Source: a virus
Length of the DNA stretch: 28,161 nt
Reading direction: 5' to 3' (one strand)
IMG/VR virus record: IMGVR_UViG_3300031578_000265
Location: 1 to 28,161 of that record
The position numbers and the translations under genes were made by a program. Each line of letters opens with the position of its first letter. Position 1 is the first letter of the stretch. Shown here piece by piece: positions 1 through 8,166 of this stretch. The notes beneath the pieces are model-generated. The model was not told where the DNA came from and did no database searches. It saw nothing but the letters and a program-made list of their open reading frames with translations.

Positions 1-274
1 CGGATGTCATGACAGCCTCATTTTTGTAGCCGGCAGGATTGTACGTCATGTCATCATCGCTCAGTACATTGTAGGTGACACCTGCAACAGCGATTGCCCG
101 CGGCGATCCTGACACGTCCCCGGACCCGTAGAATACTGCCCACGTGTTGTCCCTCGAATGCATCGACAACGTCAGTTTCGAATCCTGGTTCGTCCAGTTC
201 TCAATATCAATCCACCCGGTCGCGCGGAGAATGGTACCGTCCGCGAACTTCGCCGAAAGCGTTACGTCAGCCAT
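1..274 (-). CDS. Putative tail tube protein (partial, C-terminus outside window)
   Basis: An open frame starts with ATG at 274 and runs off the left edge after about 91 codons, beginning MADVTLSAKFADG. A strong Shine-Dalgarno (GAGGAG) lies 6 nt before the ATG and overlaps the end of the sheath gene, whose stop is at 285. In contractile-tail phages the tube gene normally follows the sheath gene, and the beta-rich, aromatic start fits a tube subunit. I see no diagnostic motif, so the name rests mainly on position. It could be another small baseplate or tail protein. Confidence 0.5.
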   Translation of the reverse strand, partial: MADVTLSAKFADGTILRATGWIDIENWTNQDSKLTLSMHSRDNTWAVFYGSGDVSGSPRAIAVAGVTYNVLSDDDMTYNPAGYKNEAVMTS

Positions 275-284
275 GTGTCACTCC

Positions 285-1898
285 TCACAGTCCCGCGACC
301 GAAATGTCAAACTGTATTGTCGTATCGATGATGTTCGCCATGCCTGAGAACACGGTCGGAATCACGTTCGTGAATCCGTCGCCTGCAGGCCGAACCGTAA
401 CCGCTCCGGGAACCTGAAGCGCAGCGATTGTCTCCGCCGTGTTGTAAAGCCACGCTTTCGATGCCCAGTATTTCACGCGAGCGATGAGCTCATCTATCAC
501 GTCATCGACCGATCGCACGATCTGCCGAGCGTCAGGATCGGTAACCACTGCCGAATCCTGCACAATCGTGCACCCGGACCACTTTGCGTTTTTGAATGTC
601 GATATCGTATCGGCAATAATGTTCTGGATTTTCGCGAGATTCACGAACTCACGATACCCGTTACTCACGCTCGGGACACTCGTGTTTGAGGTGTAGAATG
701 TGACCACGTTCTGAAGCACCGCATATCCGCCAACCACAAGGGCCGGCGAGAGTCCCGCCTTCACGGCCGTGTCGCGGTTGTCGTAGTCCTGATTCCACTG
801 TGCGCCGGGACCTGGCTCGACGCCGATGAGGATCTGGTTGACATACGTTTTTGCCGCTACCTGCGCGGTCACAGACTCGACGACACCGGATGCAACCGCA
901 GCGATTTCGCACGGATGGGTTCTCGATCCGCCGAGACACAAGAGGCCGTCGGTGCGGTCCTCATCGTTTGTGGTTGCAAGCGTCACGAGCGCCGACGGAA
1001 CCGTTGCCGAGTTTGTGTTGTCCCCGTTGATGCAGCGGAACGGTCGACCGACGATATGCGCATAGCACCCGGTCGGCGGGTTTGTTCCAGCGAGGCCGTT
1101 GTAGGTCGAGATTGCGGTGAGAGTCGTCTGGTCCTGAGCCGTCGTCGCCATCGCGGTAGAGCTACCGAGATACCCGTGCACGAGGTCAGTCATCCACTGG
1201 TTGTTCGGCAGGTTATTCGCATTCGAGCCGGTCCCCAGGGCATTGAGCGCATTCGCGATAACTGGAACCCCGGTGCCGCCTGTGAGCGCGGTAACCGTGA
1301 CACCAACTCCCGCCGGGAGCGCATCACCGTGGACAATGTTGACCGCAACCGGAATCGAGTTGCCCCATGGACCCTTGGATTTCGCGGTGAGCGCAACCGA
1401 TCCGGTTGTGTCAACTGCGGTAACGGGCGACGATGAATCAGCATTGATTGCCGCCGCGAGTGCGTCTCCGATGGTCGTTACCGAGTCACCGGATGCGACC
1501 GAAATCGCATATCGTCCGTAGCTCCCGAGCACATCGATGTAGACAGCGAGTGTTCCGGCGGCCGTCGCCGGCCCTGTCACTACCACAGACGCAGAGGTCG
1601 CAGTGGCCGCGCCGACTGTCTCGGCCTGAGGGACTACCCAGACTGTCGCACCCGTATTCGACTGGAATGCGGCCAGCGCGAGCCTGTGAATCATCGAGCC
1701 GAACCCGAAAACGGCGCCGATCGCGGTTGCACCGGTATACGGGCCGTAGATTGTCTCGTTCGTAATTCCGGAAATGCTCGAGAGGTATGTCCCTACGATT
1801 ACGATGTTTCGCGGAACATCTGAGCCTGAGACTCCGCGGGGAACGTTCTGAACGCCTGCGCCAACGCCGGCCGCGAGGGAACTCGAATTGAATGCCAT
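285..1898 (-). CDS. Contractile tail sheath protein (Mu gpL-like)
   Basis: This 537-residue protein is a candidate sheath subunit that polymerises around the tail tube and contracts on infection. It has a Gly/Ala/Thr/Val-rich N-terminal and middle part typical of surface-exposed sheath domains. The C-terminal third (from about residue 330) has the layout of the Mu gpL-type sheath core: an AGLSPALVVGG-like segment, then a Thr/Tyr stretch followed by a long helix-rich region (NLAKIQNIIADTISTF) and a final beta strand (TTIQFDISVAGL). Length is in the usual 450-550 range. The start ATG overlaps the upstream stop as TAATG, so translation is probably coupled. The next gene begins 11 nt beyond the stop and is the tube candidate, which supports the call. 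Confidence 0.75.
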   Translation of the reverse strand: MAFNSSSLAAGVGAGVQNVPRGVSGSDVPRNIVIVGTYLSSISGITNETIYGPYTGATAIGAVFGFGSMIHRLALAAFQSNTGATVWVVPQAETVGAATATSASVVVTGPATAAGTLAVYIDVLGSYGRYAISVASGDSVTTIGDALAAAINADSSSPVTAVDTTGSVALTAKSKGPWGNSIPVAVNIVHGDALPAGVGVTVTALTGGTGVPVIANALNALGTGSNANNLPNNQWMTDLVHGYLGSSTAMATTAQDQTTLTAISTYNGLAGTNPPTGCYAHIVGRPFRCINGDNTNSATVPSALVTLATTNDEDRTDGLLCLGGSRTHPCEIAAVASGVVESVTAQVAAKTYVNQILIGVEPGPGAQWNQDYDNRDTAVKAGLSPALVVGGYAVLQNVVTFYTSNTSVPSVSNGYREFVNLAKIQNIIADTISTFKNAKWSGCTIVQDSAVVTDPDARQIVRSVDDVIDELIARVKYWASKAWLYNTAETIAALQVPGAVTVRPAGDGFTNVIPTVFSGMANIIDTTIQFDISVAGL

Positions 1899-2539
1899 TA
1901 TTGATTTACCTCCGCGCCCTGTTTGGCGCTATCGTAGGTCGATCCGCTCTGGTCTGCGGTAACGTTTATGCTCGTGTCGACGGTCGCAAGCGTAACCGGA
2001 GTTGCGCCCTTGGTAACTTCAGTTGCGCGACACGTGAACGACCAAGACCCTGCAAGTACGACAAGCTCCCCTTGGTGCAACGGATTGTCTTTTTGGAACG
2101 CCCCAACCCACGGGGATGACACGGTACCAACCGGAAGCCCGAGATCGTAATTGCGCGGATCTCGTATGATCTGATACACATTTTCGAGCGTCTGGTCCAA
2201 GAGGTCGTCTGCATTTACTGTCGCGCTGGTTGATGCAGCGATTGCCGATGCAATCTGTTGTGATGTCGCATTCGGATCATTGAGCGTTCGCAGGTCCACG
2301 GTCGCAGATTGCGCTACCATTACCTCAATACGAAACGTCATGTCATGCATTGAGAAAATAGGGCCGCCTGATCCTTTCTGGAAATTGCCCTGCTCGTAGA
2401 ACACGGTGACAATCGGATGCGCTTTGATGTAGTCAGCATCAAGCGCACGTCGCTGCGCGGTCTCCACGTGAAACGCACCATTCGCGTTTGCAATGAGGAG
2501 ATCGGTGAGCGCTTTGTCGATTGTCCGAAATGCCATCAT
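1898..2539 (-). CDS. Putative tail terminator/completion protein
   Basis: This 213-residue protein sits between the head-closure candidate and the tail sheath, the usual place for the protein that caps the tail and joins it to the head. The N-terminal half has a helix followed by beta strands (ADYIKAHPIVTVFYEQGN), a layout common in tail terminators. The C-terminal 50 residues are Thr/Val/Ser-rich. The ATG at 2539 overlaps the upstream stop as ATGA; a second ATG follows immediately at 2536. No catalytic motif is seen. The role is inferred from gene order. Confidence 0.45.
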   Translation of the reverse strand: MMAFRTIDKALTDLLIANANGAFHVETAQRRALDADYIKAHPIVTVFYEQGNFQKGSGGPIFSMHDMTFRIEVMVAQSATVDLRTLNDPNATSQQIASAIAASTSATVNADDLLDQTLENVYQIIRDPRNYDLGLPVGTVSSPWVGAFQKDNPLHQGELVVLAGSWSFTCRATEVTKGATPVTLATVDTSINVTADQSGSTYDSAKQGAEVNQ

Positions 2540-2928
2540 TCCTGGTCAGCCCTCTTTGGATACATCTTAAGGAACCCGATTGTCTCCCCACCGTCGACAG
2601 GTCGCGCGGTATTGAGTTTGAACGTATACAACGGATCAGTCGGCTGCGGTCCGGTCGGCATCTGGATAAACCATCGTTCGCCGGGTTTCGGGACCCGCGG
2701 GAGCGACGATTTTCTCACGACCACAACCGGTTCATGAACCGCAATCGTCTCCCCCTGAGACGTCATACTCACGTAGTCGTAATCAATTCGCCCCTTGATT
2801 CCAGGATGTCTCAACCCGTCAGGGTCAATGAGCGTGATCATTCCGACACCTTTTGTATTAACTGATGCAAAATCCCCTTCAAGGAGTGTGGCAAGATCAG
2901 CTTCGACCATGTGACGGGCGTTGTTCAT
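2536..2928 (-). CDS. Putative head-tail connector / head closure protein
   Basis: This 130-residue, strand-rich protein starts with an amphipathic helix (NNARHMVEADLATLLEGDF). The rest has the alternating strands expected of FII-like or SPP1 gp16-like head-closure proteins, including KGRIDYDYVSMTSQGE and KPGERWFIQMPTG. It overlaps both neighbours by ATGA. It lies after the capsid genes and before the tail terminator and sheath, which is the canonical order. The role is inferred from architecture and position; no motif is unique to this function. Confidence 0.45.
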   Translation of the reverse strand: MNNARHMVEADLATLLEGDFASVNTKGVGMITLIDPDGLRHPGIKGRIDYDYVSMTSQGETIAVHEPVVVVRKSSLPRVPKPGERWFIQMPTGPQPTDPLYTFKLNTARPVDGGETIGFLKMYPKRADQE

Positions 2929-3089
2929 TCGCTTTTTTCCTGCGTGACAGCAGGCCTAGACTGTGATGCAGGAGGAACCTGTTTCACGTGATCGGCAAGT
3001 AGTCGTTCATGATCACGCTCCACTTCATCCCCTGCCCGATACACGCGGCCGGATGGATGGTGGAATGTGACGCCCTCGGGTATTTTCAT
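2925..3089 (-). CDS. Small 54-residue head-operon protein
   Basis: A short open frame from ATG at 3089 to TGA at 2925 encodes 54 residues starting MKIPEGVTFHHPSGRVYRAG. It begins 6 nt after the stop of the 149-residue gene, and its own stop overlaps the next ATG as ATGA. Without it there would be a 165-nt hole in an otherwise gap-free operon. The segment YRAGDEVERD followed by a leucine-rich helix resembles small phage proteins with a 'pathway for G-D-x-V' beta turn, and the 50-residue gene at 3807 has a similar plan. Function unknown. Confidence 0.75.
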   Translation of the reverse strand: MKIPEGVTFHHPSGRVYRAGDEVERDHERLLADHVKQVPPASQSRPAVTQEKSE

Positions 3090-3095
3090 GTCGTG

Positions 3096-3545
3096 CTACC
3101 TCGGACCTGCGCCGGGACGAAGAACAGTCTGCTCTGATACGGCGCGCTGGCCGGGTCCCGGAGCGTCAGTCAACGTTTGCTGGACCGCGTTTCCAGACTG
3201 GTCAGTGACCGGGCGCGCCTGTGCGGAAAGCGCTTTCTCTGCGTCCGCTGTTTCCTGCGCCTGCGTCTGCGCTGCGGCTAACTCATCCTCGGTCATGGTT
3301 CCAACCGACGGACGCATGGCCTCCATGATGCCGTCAACAATTTTCAGCTCTTCGGCATACCCTGCTTTGATCAGGTGCTCGATTCGTTCGGCGCCAAGTG
3401 CGATCAAGTTTTCGACCTTTCGCACAATAGACGGTTTCCCGCCCGGCGGAACTACCACGACTTCCCCTGATTTGTGATGGATGTGAAGCACTCCCGGCCC
3501 GAGCCATCGAAATGCTTTCGGTTTCTGATTCGTCTGATCTGACAT
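3096..3545 (-). CDS. Head-operon protein of unknown function (149 aa)
   Basis: The N-terminal 75 residues contain a GEVVVVPPGGKP turn followed by two helices (KVENLIALGAERIEHLIKAGYAEEL). That helix-Gly-Tyr-Ala pattern is similar to the small neighbours at 2925 and 3807. The C-terminal half is Ala/Gln/Thr-rich and low in complexity, so probably flexible or coiled. It lies between capsid and head-tail connector genes, suggesting a virion assembly role. I do not recognise the family. Confidence 0.6.
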   Translation of the reverse strand: MSDQTNQKPKAFRWLGPGVLHIHHKSGEVVVVPPGGKPSIVRKVENLIALGAERIEHLIKAGYAEELKIVDGIMEAMRPSVGTMTEDELAAAQTQAQETADAEKALSAQARPVTDQSGNAVQQTLTDAPGPGQRAVSEQTVLRPGAGPR

Positions 3546-3563
3546 TTCTCACCTCTCCTCGAG

Positions 3564-3806
3564 TTAGCTACCGACCACGGACCCTGCCGCGATCAGCGCT
3601 CTGACTGCCGATGTTACCGGAGTGTCGGCGGCAACCGCGGTCTGCACGGGAGTCCCCGGCATTCCCGCAGCGTAACAGCGATACCATCCGTTTGCCTGTG
3701 CGAGAGAATACAGTACATGGGTTTTTGTGCACACAGGGCATGCATCCGTATACCATCTGTCACTACCATATCCGCCTGCACCGCCATAGGTATTGATAGC
3801 CGCCAT
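3564..3806 (-). CDS. Small head-operon protein with CxxC motif (80 aa)
   Basis: The start ATG at 3806 directly follows the stop of the upstream gene (TAAATG). The first 45 residues are Gly/Tyr-rich and contain CPVC plus a later WYRCYAAGMPG, so three cysteines could bind a metal or form disulfides. The second half is Ala/Val/Thr-rich, like the exposed parts of head-fibre or decoration proteins. Function unknown. Confidence 0.55.
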   Translation of the reverse strand: MAAINTYGGAGGYGSDRWYTDACPVCTKTHVLYSLAQANGWYRCYAAGMPGTPVQTAVAADTPVTSAVRALIAAGSVVGS

Positions 3807-3959
3807 TTACCGCCTCACATACTCCGCGTTTCCCGCGCTCACGTGCTTTTCAGCCGTGAATGAATCAACGTATACAATTTCCCCAGGATGCGCCACGACA
3901 TGCCCACGATCTGTGAGCACGCCGCGCGCGACCCATCGGATCGCGATCGACCCGACCAT
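3807..3959 (-). CDS. Small head-operon protein (50 aa), downstream of capsid
   Basis: The ATG at 3959 overlaps the capsid stop codon as TAATG, which fixes this start and gives 50 residues. The sequence has a beta turn with HPGEIVYVD followed by a short helix and AEYVRR. Small proteins of this type are common just after the major capsid gene in lambda-like head modules, but their role is mostly unknown. The pattern (G-E-x-V-x-x-D, then helix, then G-x-A-E) is shared in outline with 2925-3089 and with part of 3096-3545. Confidence 0.65.
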   Translation of the reverse strand: MVGSIAIRWVARGVLTDRGHVVAHPGEIVYVDSFTAEKHVSAGNAEYVRR

Positions 3960-5194
3960 TAGCTCGTGGTACCTACGACGAGAGTAGCCCAAGCGTCAGT
4001 CTGAGTCGTCGGGAACACCGGTGCGCCCTGCATGCGCATCGTCAGGTGTTTCCGGTCGTTCGAACTGTATGCGTCGGTATAGAACATCTGCGGGAGCACG
4101 GTCTGGCTGTCGCCCTCGATATTCGGCGGAAGGATCGGAGTTGCGGGGTTAAACGCGAACCTCTCCATCATCTCCGACGCCTCAATCGCGGTGAGCGGCA
4201 GGCGCTCCGGAGGTCCGAAATACCGGTCATTCCGTGATTCGGTTGACCCGACAAGCACTTTGGTGTCGTCGAAGAACTTTGCCTTCGTCTGCGTTCCGTC
4301 GAGCGTCGCCGAGTCGTACATGTACGGATAGGTGAAAATCACAAGCTCGTATCCCTTCGGGGTCATCATGACTCCCCACGGCTTGAGTCCGGCCTCGACG
4401 AGGTAATCGTACTGCGGATCCGGCTTCTGGTCGAGCCCGAATCTCAGAAGTTGGAAATACAGTTTGTTGGCGTAGACTGTGGTGATCTGCGGGTTTGCGA
4501 GGAAATAGTTCATGACCGTTCCACCAAACACGGCGAAGTTCGGCATCACCTTTCCGGCAAAAAGAAGCTGATCGCAGATCGAGTCAAGATCAGTGAGCGG
4601 AACGCCCAATGGGTTTCCCCACCCGTGCGACGGGGTGACGGTGTTCGCACTGTTGCGCCGCCAATCGTAGATATTGACGGTCGTGTCTGCGGTCGACTGG
4701 TAGCTCTGCACTCCGAGGAGGAGCGACTGCCACGCAAGCACTTCCTGCAGACGCACCATGCGCCGCACAAGTTCCATGTACCCGTATCGGGCGAGGATTC
4801 GCAGGCGGTCGGCCTCGGTTAGATTGTCGTAGGGACCCTCTGAACCGATGACACGGAAGTTGAGCTGGTCGGCGCCGAGGTTGAACTCCTCTTCGATGAG
4901 CGGATAGGCGCGCGAGAACATCGTTCCCTGGTTCACCTGCACATCGTGGTTGCCGGGACCAACGAATCGTCCGACCATTCCACGAGGTTTGAGCGCGGCC
5001 AGTTTCTGATTCGCGCGTACAATTTCGATGTCAAGCGCGTTCGCGTTCGGAGAGAACACCGTGAACGATCCTGTCCCCGGTCGTCCGAACATCGCCTGTC
5101 CTGCCGTGTAGAGTCTGACGTAATTCGACTCGCGGAATCCTCCTGCGAGGACGCGGGCAAATACGTCAAATACTCCGGGTGTACTGTATGCCAT
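3959..5194 (-). CDS. Major capsid protein (lambda gpE-like)
   Basis: This 411-residue protein is the probable HK97-fold shell subunit. It directly follows the gpD-like decoration gene and the protease/scaffold gene, the order C-D-E of lambda. The start has a good Shine-Dalgarno (AGGAG, 7 nt upstream). An arginine/glutamate-rich helix (RRMVRLQEVLAWQSLLLGVQ) around residue 145 matches the spine-helix region of gpE-type capsids. Later segments, a leucine/aspartate helix followed by a region around FGGTVMNYFLANPQ and a GYELVIFTYPYMYD strand, fit the A-domain pattern of this family. It is about 70 residues longer than lambda gpE. Confidence 0.85.
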   Translation of the reverse strand: MAYSTPGVFDVFARVLAGGFRESNYVRLYTAGQAMFGRPGTGSFTVFSPNANALDIEIVRANQKLAALKPRGMVGRFVGPGNHDVQVNQGTMFSRAYPLIEEEFNLGADQLNFRVIGSEGPYDNLTEADRLRILARYGYMELVRRMVRLQEVLAWQSLLLGVQSYQSTADTTVNIYDWRRNSANTVTPSHGWGNPLGVPLTDLDSICDQLLFAGKVMPNFAVFGGTVMNYFLANPQITTVYANKLYFQLLRFGLDQKPDPQYDYLVEAGLKPWGVMMTPKGYELVIFTYPYMYDSATLDGTQTKAKFFDDTKVLVGSTESRNDRYFGPPERLPLTAIEASEMMERFAFNPATPILPPNIEGDSQTVLPQMFYTDAYSSNDRKHLTMRMQGAPVFPTTQTDAWATLVVGTTS

Positions 5195-5203
5195 AATTTA
5201 CTC

Positions 5204-5701
5204 CTAATTCTCCGGCAGGTCTGCGGCCTGAGTCCCGGTGACAAAGATTCCCTTCAGGTTGAGAATCACCTCCGCTCGAACAACGAAATACGGAGTAGCC
5301 GTTCCGGAACCCGCTGCGTTGTCGGTGAAAACCGTATCGAGTGTGAGCGCGGTCCCTGCGCCCGTTGATCCCTTGTCGAACACAATCAGATTCGTGTCGA
5401 TGACAGCATCCCCAACGAGGATGGGAGCGTTTGTCACGTCCCCTGCCGCAAGCGCTGCCGCTGTCACATCCGGCCCGACGTATATTCCAAGCGGAATTGA
5501 ACTTCCGTCTGTCGCGGTGACCGTCGTCCACGGGACCCACTTTTTTGATGCGGCAACCTGCCCCAGCAGAGTTCCCGAGTACATGACGACCGTTCGCGAG
5601 GCGTCAGTCAACAGCGTTTCGAACGGAAGGACCTTCGCGTCCTCGGAGAGGATAAGCGGAAAATCCTTATTGACAATCGAGTTCTGCAGTGCTCCTGCCA
5701 T
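5204..5701 (-). CDS. Head decoration protein (lambda gpD-like)
   Basis: This 165-residue protein lies between the protease and the major capsid gene, where lambda gpD lies. The beta-rich, Ala/Thr/Gly-rich body contains a GTLLGQVAASKKW-like strand pair followed by a GSSIPLGIYVG segment, typical of the capsid-stabilising trimer protein. The conserved end contains a strand (NLKGIFVTGTQA). It is longer than gpD (about 110 residues), as is common in HDPD-family members. In gpD, trimers bind the shell after expansion and stabilise it. Confidence 0.8.
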   Translation of the reverse strand: MAGALQNSIVNKDFPLILSEDAKVLPFETLLTDASRTVVMYSGTLLGQVAASKKWVPWTTVTATDGSSIPLGIYVGPDVTAAALAAGDVTNAPILVGDAVIDTNLIVFDKGSTGAGTALTLDTVFTDNAAGSGTATPYFVVRAEVILNLKGIFVTGTQAADLPEN

Positions 5702-5703
5702 TT

Positions 5704-7500
5704 TTACTGCCTCCCGTTCCCGATGACGGCCATATCACGAACGAGCTGTTCCTGATACTCGATCTCAGCTTTGAGCGTCGCTTTCAGGTCGCGCTGCTCT
5801 TTTGCGTGGCTCGGATCCTTATTCCACCCCTCGACGAACATCTGCACGCGAGCGATGTTGATCTTGAGCGATGCGGCCTTCTGGTAGAGGACCTCATCAT
5901 CGGTAACCATGGTTGCCGGCGTGTCGTCGGGCTGCTCTTTGACAACCGTAGTGGTAGCCTGTGCCTCTTTGAGCATGTCGAACATGGACGCGGCCATCTC
6001 GAACGAATCCACTGTCGCGTCACCGGCGAGCACTTTCATGCCGATCGCCTTGACCTTCTCAGGGTATGCGGCCGATGCGATGATCGGAAGCACACGCTTT
6101 GAATCACCGTATACAGATGCTCGCGCCTGCGTTTTTGCATCGGCGATCATTGTCCCGAGTTCCGCCTGCGCTTCCGGGTTTCCCTCGAGAAACTCTTTCA
6201 GGGTCATGCGTTTCTCCTTGTCCGCAGTCGCGGAACCTTTTTTCTTTGTGGACTCATCGTCCATTTTCTTGATCTTGTTTATGTATCCGTCGATACGAGA
6301 TTGCACGGATTTCTTGTCGCCTCCGGGAATCTGCACGCCTCCGCGCGCACCCGACATTGCCCCGTTACAGGCAAACACCGCTCGGCGAATCGCAACCGCT
6401 TTCCCGTCTACCACGTCGACGAACTGCAGCTTGTATGCGCCGAAGTTCTTCGCGTCCTTTGCGTCGTACCAGAAAAAGCCGTCTTTATAGGATGCACTGG
6501 GTTCCTTGTCAGACCCGGATTTTTCGCGCCATCGTTTATTGGCGGCCGTCACATCCCACGGTTTGTCAACGATATCGAAATCGGACTTCCCGGACGCTCC
6601 GGCAAAAAGTGTGTGCTCATCGGCCTCGGAGTTCATTCCAGGCATTCGGCCCGGCATTTTGCGCGACATGTCATCCGGTGCAGCCGGTCCCGACTGAGCC
6701 CCGAACGGAACTACCTTGTCGATCATTCCGACCGATAGCGCGTCGTCTTCGCCGGGGTCCGGGTCCTCGGCGAGCATGAGGCCACCACGGCCGAACTTCT
6801 CACGGACGGTGTCAATCGACACTCCGCGACCTTCGGCAACCCGCGACATGAAAACGCGCTCTGAGGCATCGACTCGCGACTGCATCGAAGTGCGGCCGGC
6901 CTTTTCGGAGGGATCGTCGCTCTTGTTCGGTGCGTTTTTCGATATGATCTGCACCTGTTTCTCGTATTTCTGACCTTCGGGACCGGGAACGACGGCGACC
7001 ATTTTCACACCGATGCTCCCGATTTCATCACCTGGGCTTGTAGCCGCGATGTTGTCACAGGCTGAGGCGAGGTAATAAGCGGCAGACGCGCACATACCCT
7101 CAACTCGTGCGGTCACCTTTTTTTGCTGCCCGAGTGACCGGATGGCCTGCCACGTCTGATCGACGCCCATGACCTCGCCGCCTGGTGAGGAAAAGTGCAT
7201 TGTCACATTGTCTTTCGATGAAGCTCGCGCCTTGTCGATCGCCGCTCGAATGCCAGCATAGGAAGTACCGGAAAAACCGAGAAGGCGCGCAATCGGCGGA
7301 GGACCTGCTTGAGTCAGCGGCCCCGCGACCTTGATGTGCGCTCCATCGTCGTCCTCATTGTAGATGTCATCTATGTCGTCGTCCGGTTCAGAATCACCGA
7401 ACATCTGAGCAGCGAGTTTCAGCTCTTCCGGTGTCGCGGATTCAACCGTTGTGAGGTAGGCTATGAGGTTTTGTTCTTCCCACGCATACAATTTGTGCAT
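5704..7500 (-). CDS. Prohead protease (S49/ClpP fold) fused to scaffold domain
   Basis: In this 598-residue polyprotein, residues 55-270 form an S49 peptidase domain. It includes FSSPGGEVMG (oxyanion region), GMCASAAYYLASA with the nucleophile candidate Ser139, and ISKNAPNKSDDP with Lys193 (or Lys188) as general base. Residues about 313-412 form an extra alpha/beta domain (FFWYDAKDAKNFGAYKL, then ARGGVQIP) that I recall from other phage proteases. Residues 430-598 are a Glu/Lys/Ala-rich helical scaffold. The protease shapes the prohead and removes the scaffold before packaging. The ATG at 7500 has no good Shine-Dalgarno. The same frame stays open upstream and reads protein-like (KIDPLSYILPN), so the true start may be a non-ATG codon nearer 7530. 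Confidence 0.85.
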   Translation of the reverse strand: MHKLYAWEEQNLIAYLTTVESATPEELKLAAQMFGDSEPDDDIDDIYNEDDDGAHIKVAGPLTQAGPPPIARLLGFSGTSYAGIRAAIDKARASSKDNVTMHFSSPGGEVMGVDQTWQAIRSLGQQKKVTARVEGMCASAAYYLASACDNIAATSPGDEIGSIGVKMVAVVPGPEGQKYEKQVQIISKNAPNKSDDPSEKAGRTSMQSRVDASERVFMSRVAEGRGVSIDTVREKFGRGGLMLAEDPDPGEDDALSVGMIDKVVPFGAQSGPAAPDDMSRKMPGRMPGMNSEADEHTLFAGASGKSDFDIVDKPWDVTAANKRWREKSGSDKEPSASYKDGFFWYDAKDAKNFGAYKLQFVDVVDGKAVAIRRAVFACNGAMSGARGGVQIPGGDKKSVQSRIDGYINKIKKMDDESTKKKGSATADKEKRMTLKEFLEGNPEAQAELGTMIADAKTQARASVYGDSKRVLPIIASAAYPEKVKAIGMKVLAGDATVDSFEMAASMFDMLKEAQATTTVVKEQPDDTPATMVTDDEVLYQKAASLKINIARVQMFVEGWNKDPSHAKEQRDLKATLKAEIEYQEQLVRDMAVIGNGRQ

Positions 7501-7525
7501 GTTAGGCAGAATATACGAGAGCGGA

Positions 7526-7732
7526 TCAATTTTGTACAGTACGGAGTTTTTCCGTAGTCTGTGCGATTTCCATGATCACAGACTCAGAAGTACGGGACGG
7601 AATGCCGCGCGATTGCTCCCAGAACTCCACTGTCCGGGGAGCAACGCCGATGGACCGAGCAAACTCCGCGCGTGATAGGCCGAGTGATGTCCTCAACTCC
7701 CTGATATCATCGGCGCCGATCATTCCCGTCAT
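7526..7732 (-). CDS. Small HTH (XRE-like) DNA-binding protein in the head operon
   Basis: The start ATG at 7732 overlaps the upstream stop as ATGA and gives 68 residues. A longer frame from 7918 exists but lies antisense-shifted over the neighbouring gene and is not needed. Residues 8-40 (DIRELRTSLGLSRAEFARS, then IGVAPRTVEFWEQ) match a lambda-repressor-type helix-turn-helix with the two helices SRAEFARSIG and APRTVEFWE. Most tailed phages do not carry such a gene inside the head module, so it may be a late-gene regulator or an autonomous insertion. The stop lies 26 nt before the annotated protease start. Confidence 0.75.
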   Translation of the reverse strand: MTGMIGADDIRELRTSLGLSRAEFARSIGVAPRTVEFWEQSRGIPSRTSESVIMEIAQTTEKLRTVQN

Positions 7733-8157
7733 TCCTCGATCACAATCCATCCGTCGATGAGAGAGCCTGTCGCGAGTAGGAAAAGCGCAAGTGATGTTGC
7801 GGGGAGTAGCGCGAGCCCTTCCGGAAATCTCCAGATTGTCGGGAATGCCTGAGATGCGGGGATTGTCGCTTTCCGGTAATAGTAGCCGTTCGTCGGAGCC
7901 GCTGGGGCCGTTCCCCATGCGGTCGCAAACGAAACACCGGTTGCCGCAGACTCCGCGCCCTCGGTCAAAAGCGTTGCCCCGCCGGTTGGTGTTACCCCGA
8001 TTGACCCTGAATACCCGAGGCCTACCCGGGTGAGCGTCGCGCCCTGAATCGTGAGGCCAATTTCCATGAGTCGCGCTTTCTGTCCGGAACCGATTATCTC
8101 AAGGACCGCCTGCGATGCCGTGATCCCGGTCGAAAATCCCACACTGTATCGTGCCAT
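7729..8157 (-). CDS. Putative virion structural protein (142 aa)
   Basis: This Gly/Ala/Thr-rich, strand-rich protein has no membrane segment of clear strength. The plan (short conserved start, glycine-rich middle, PASQAFPTIWRFPEG, hydrophobic end with LLPATSLALFLLATG) resembles small surface or fibre-associated virion proteins often found in phage late operons. The start has a Shine-Dalgarno (AGGAGTG) that overlaps the TAG stop of the upstream 169-residue frame. It lies at the downstream edge of the lysis-like block. Function unknown. Confidence 0.55.
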   Translation of the reverse strand: MARYSVGFSTGITASQAVLEIIGSGQKARLMEIGLTIQGATLTRVGLGYSGSIGVTPTGGATLLTEGAESAATGVSFATAWGTAPAAPTNGYYYRKATIPASQAFPTIWRFPEGLALLPATSLALFLLATGSLIDGWIVIEE

Positions 8158-8166
8158 GTAACACTC

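Noticed and set aside
915-1765. Plus-strand ORFs opposite the tail sheath
   Set aside because: Arg/Ser/Pro-rich antisense frames typical of GC-rich shadow; sheath gene is coupled at both ends.
7733-7918. N-terminal extension of the HTH protein to 7918
   Set aside because: It lies over the 142-residue gene in another frame and is not protein-like; ATG 7732 is ATGA-coupled.
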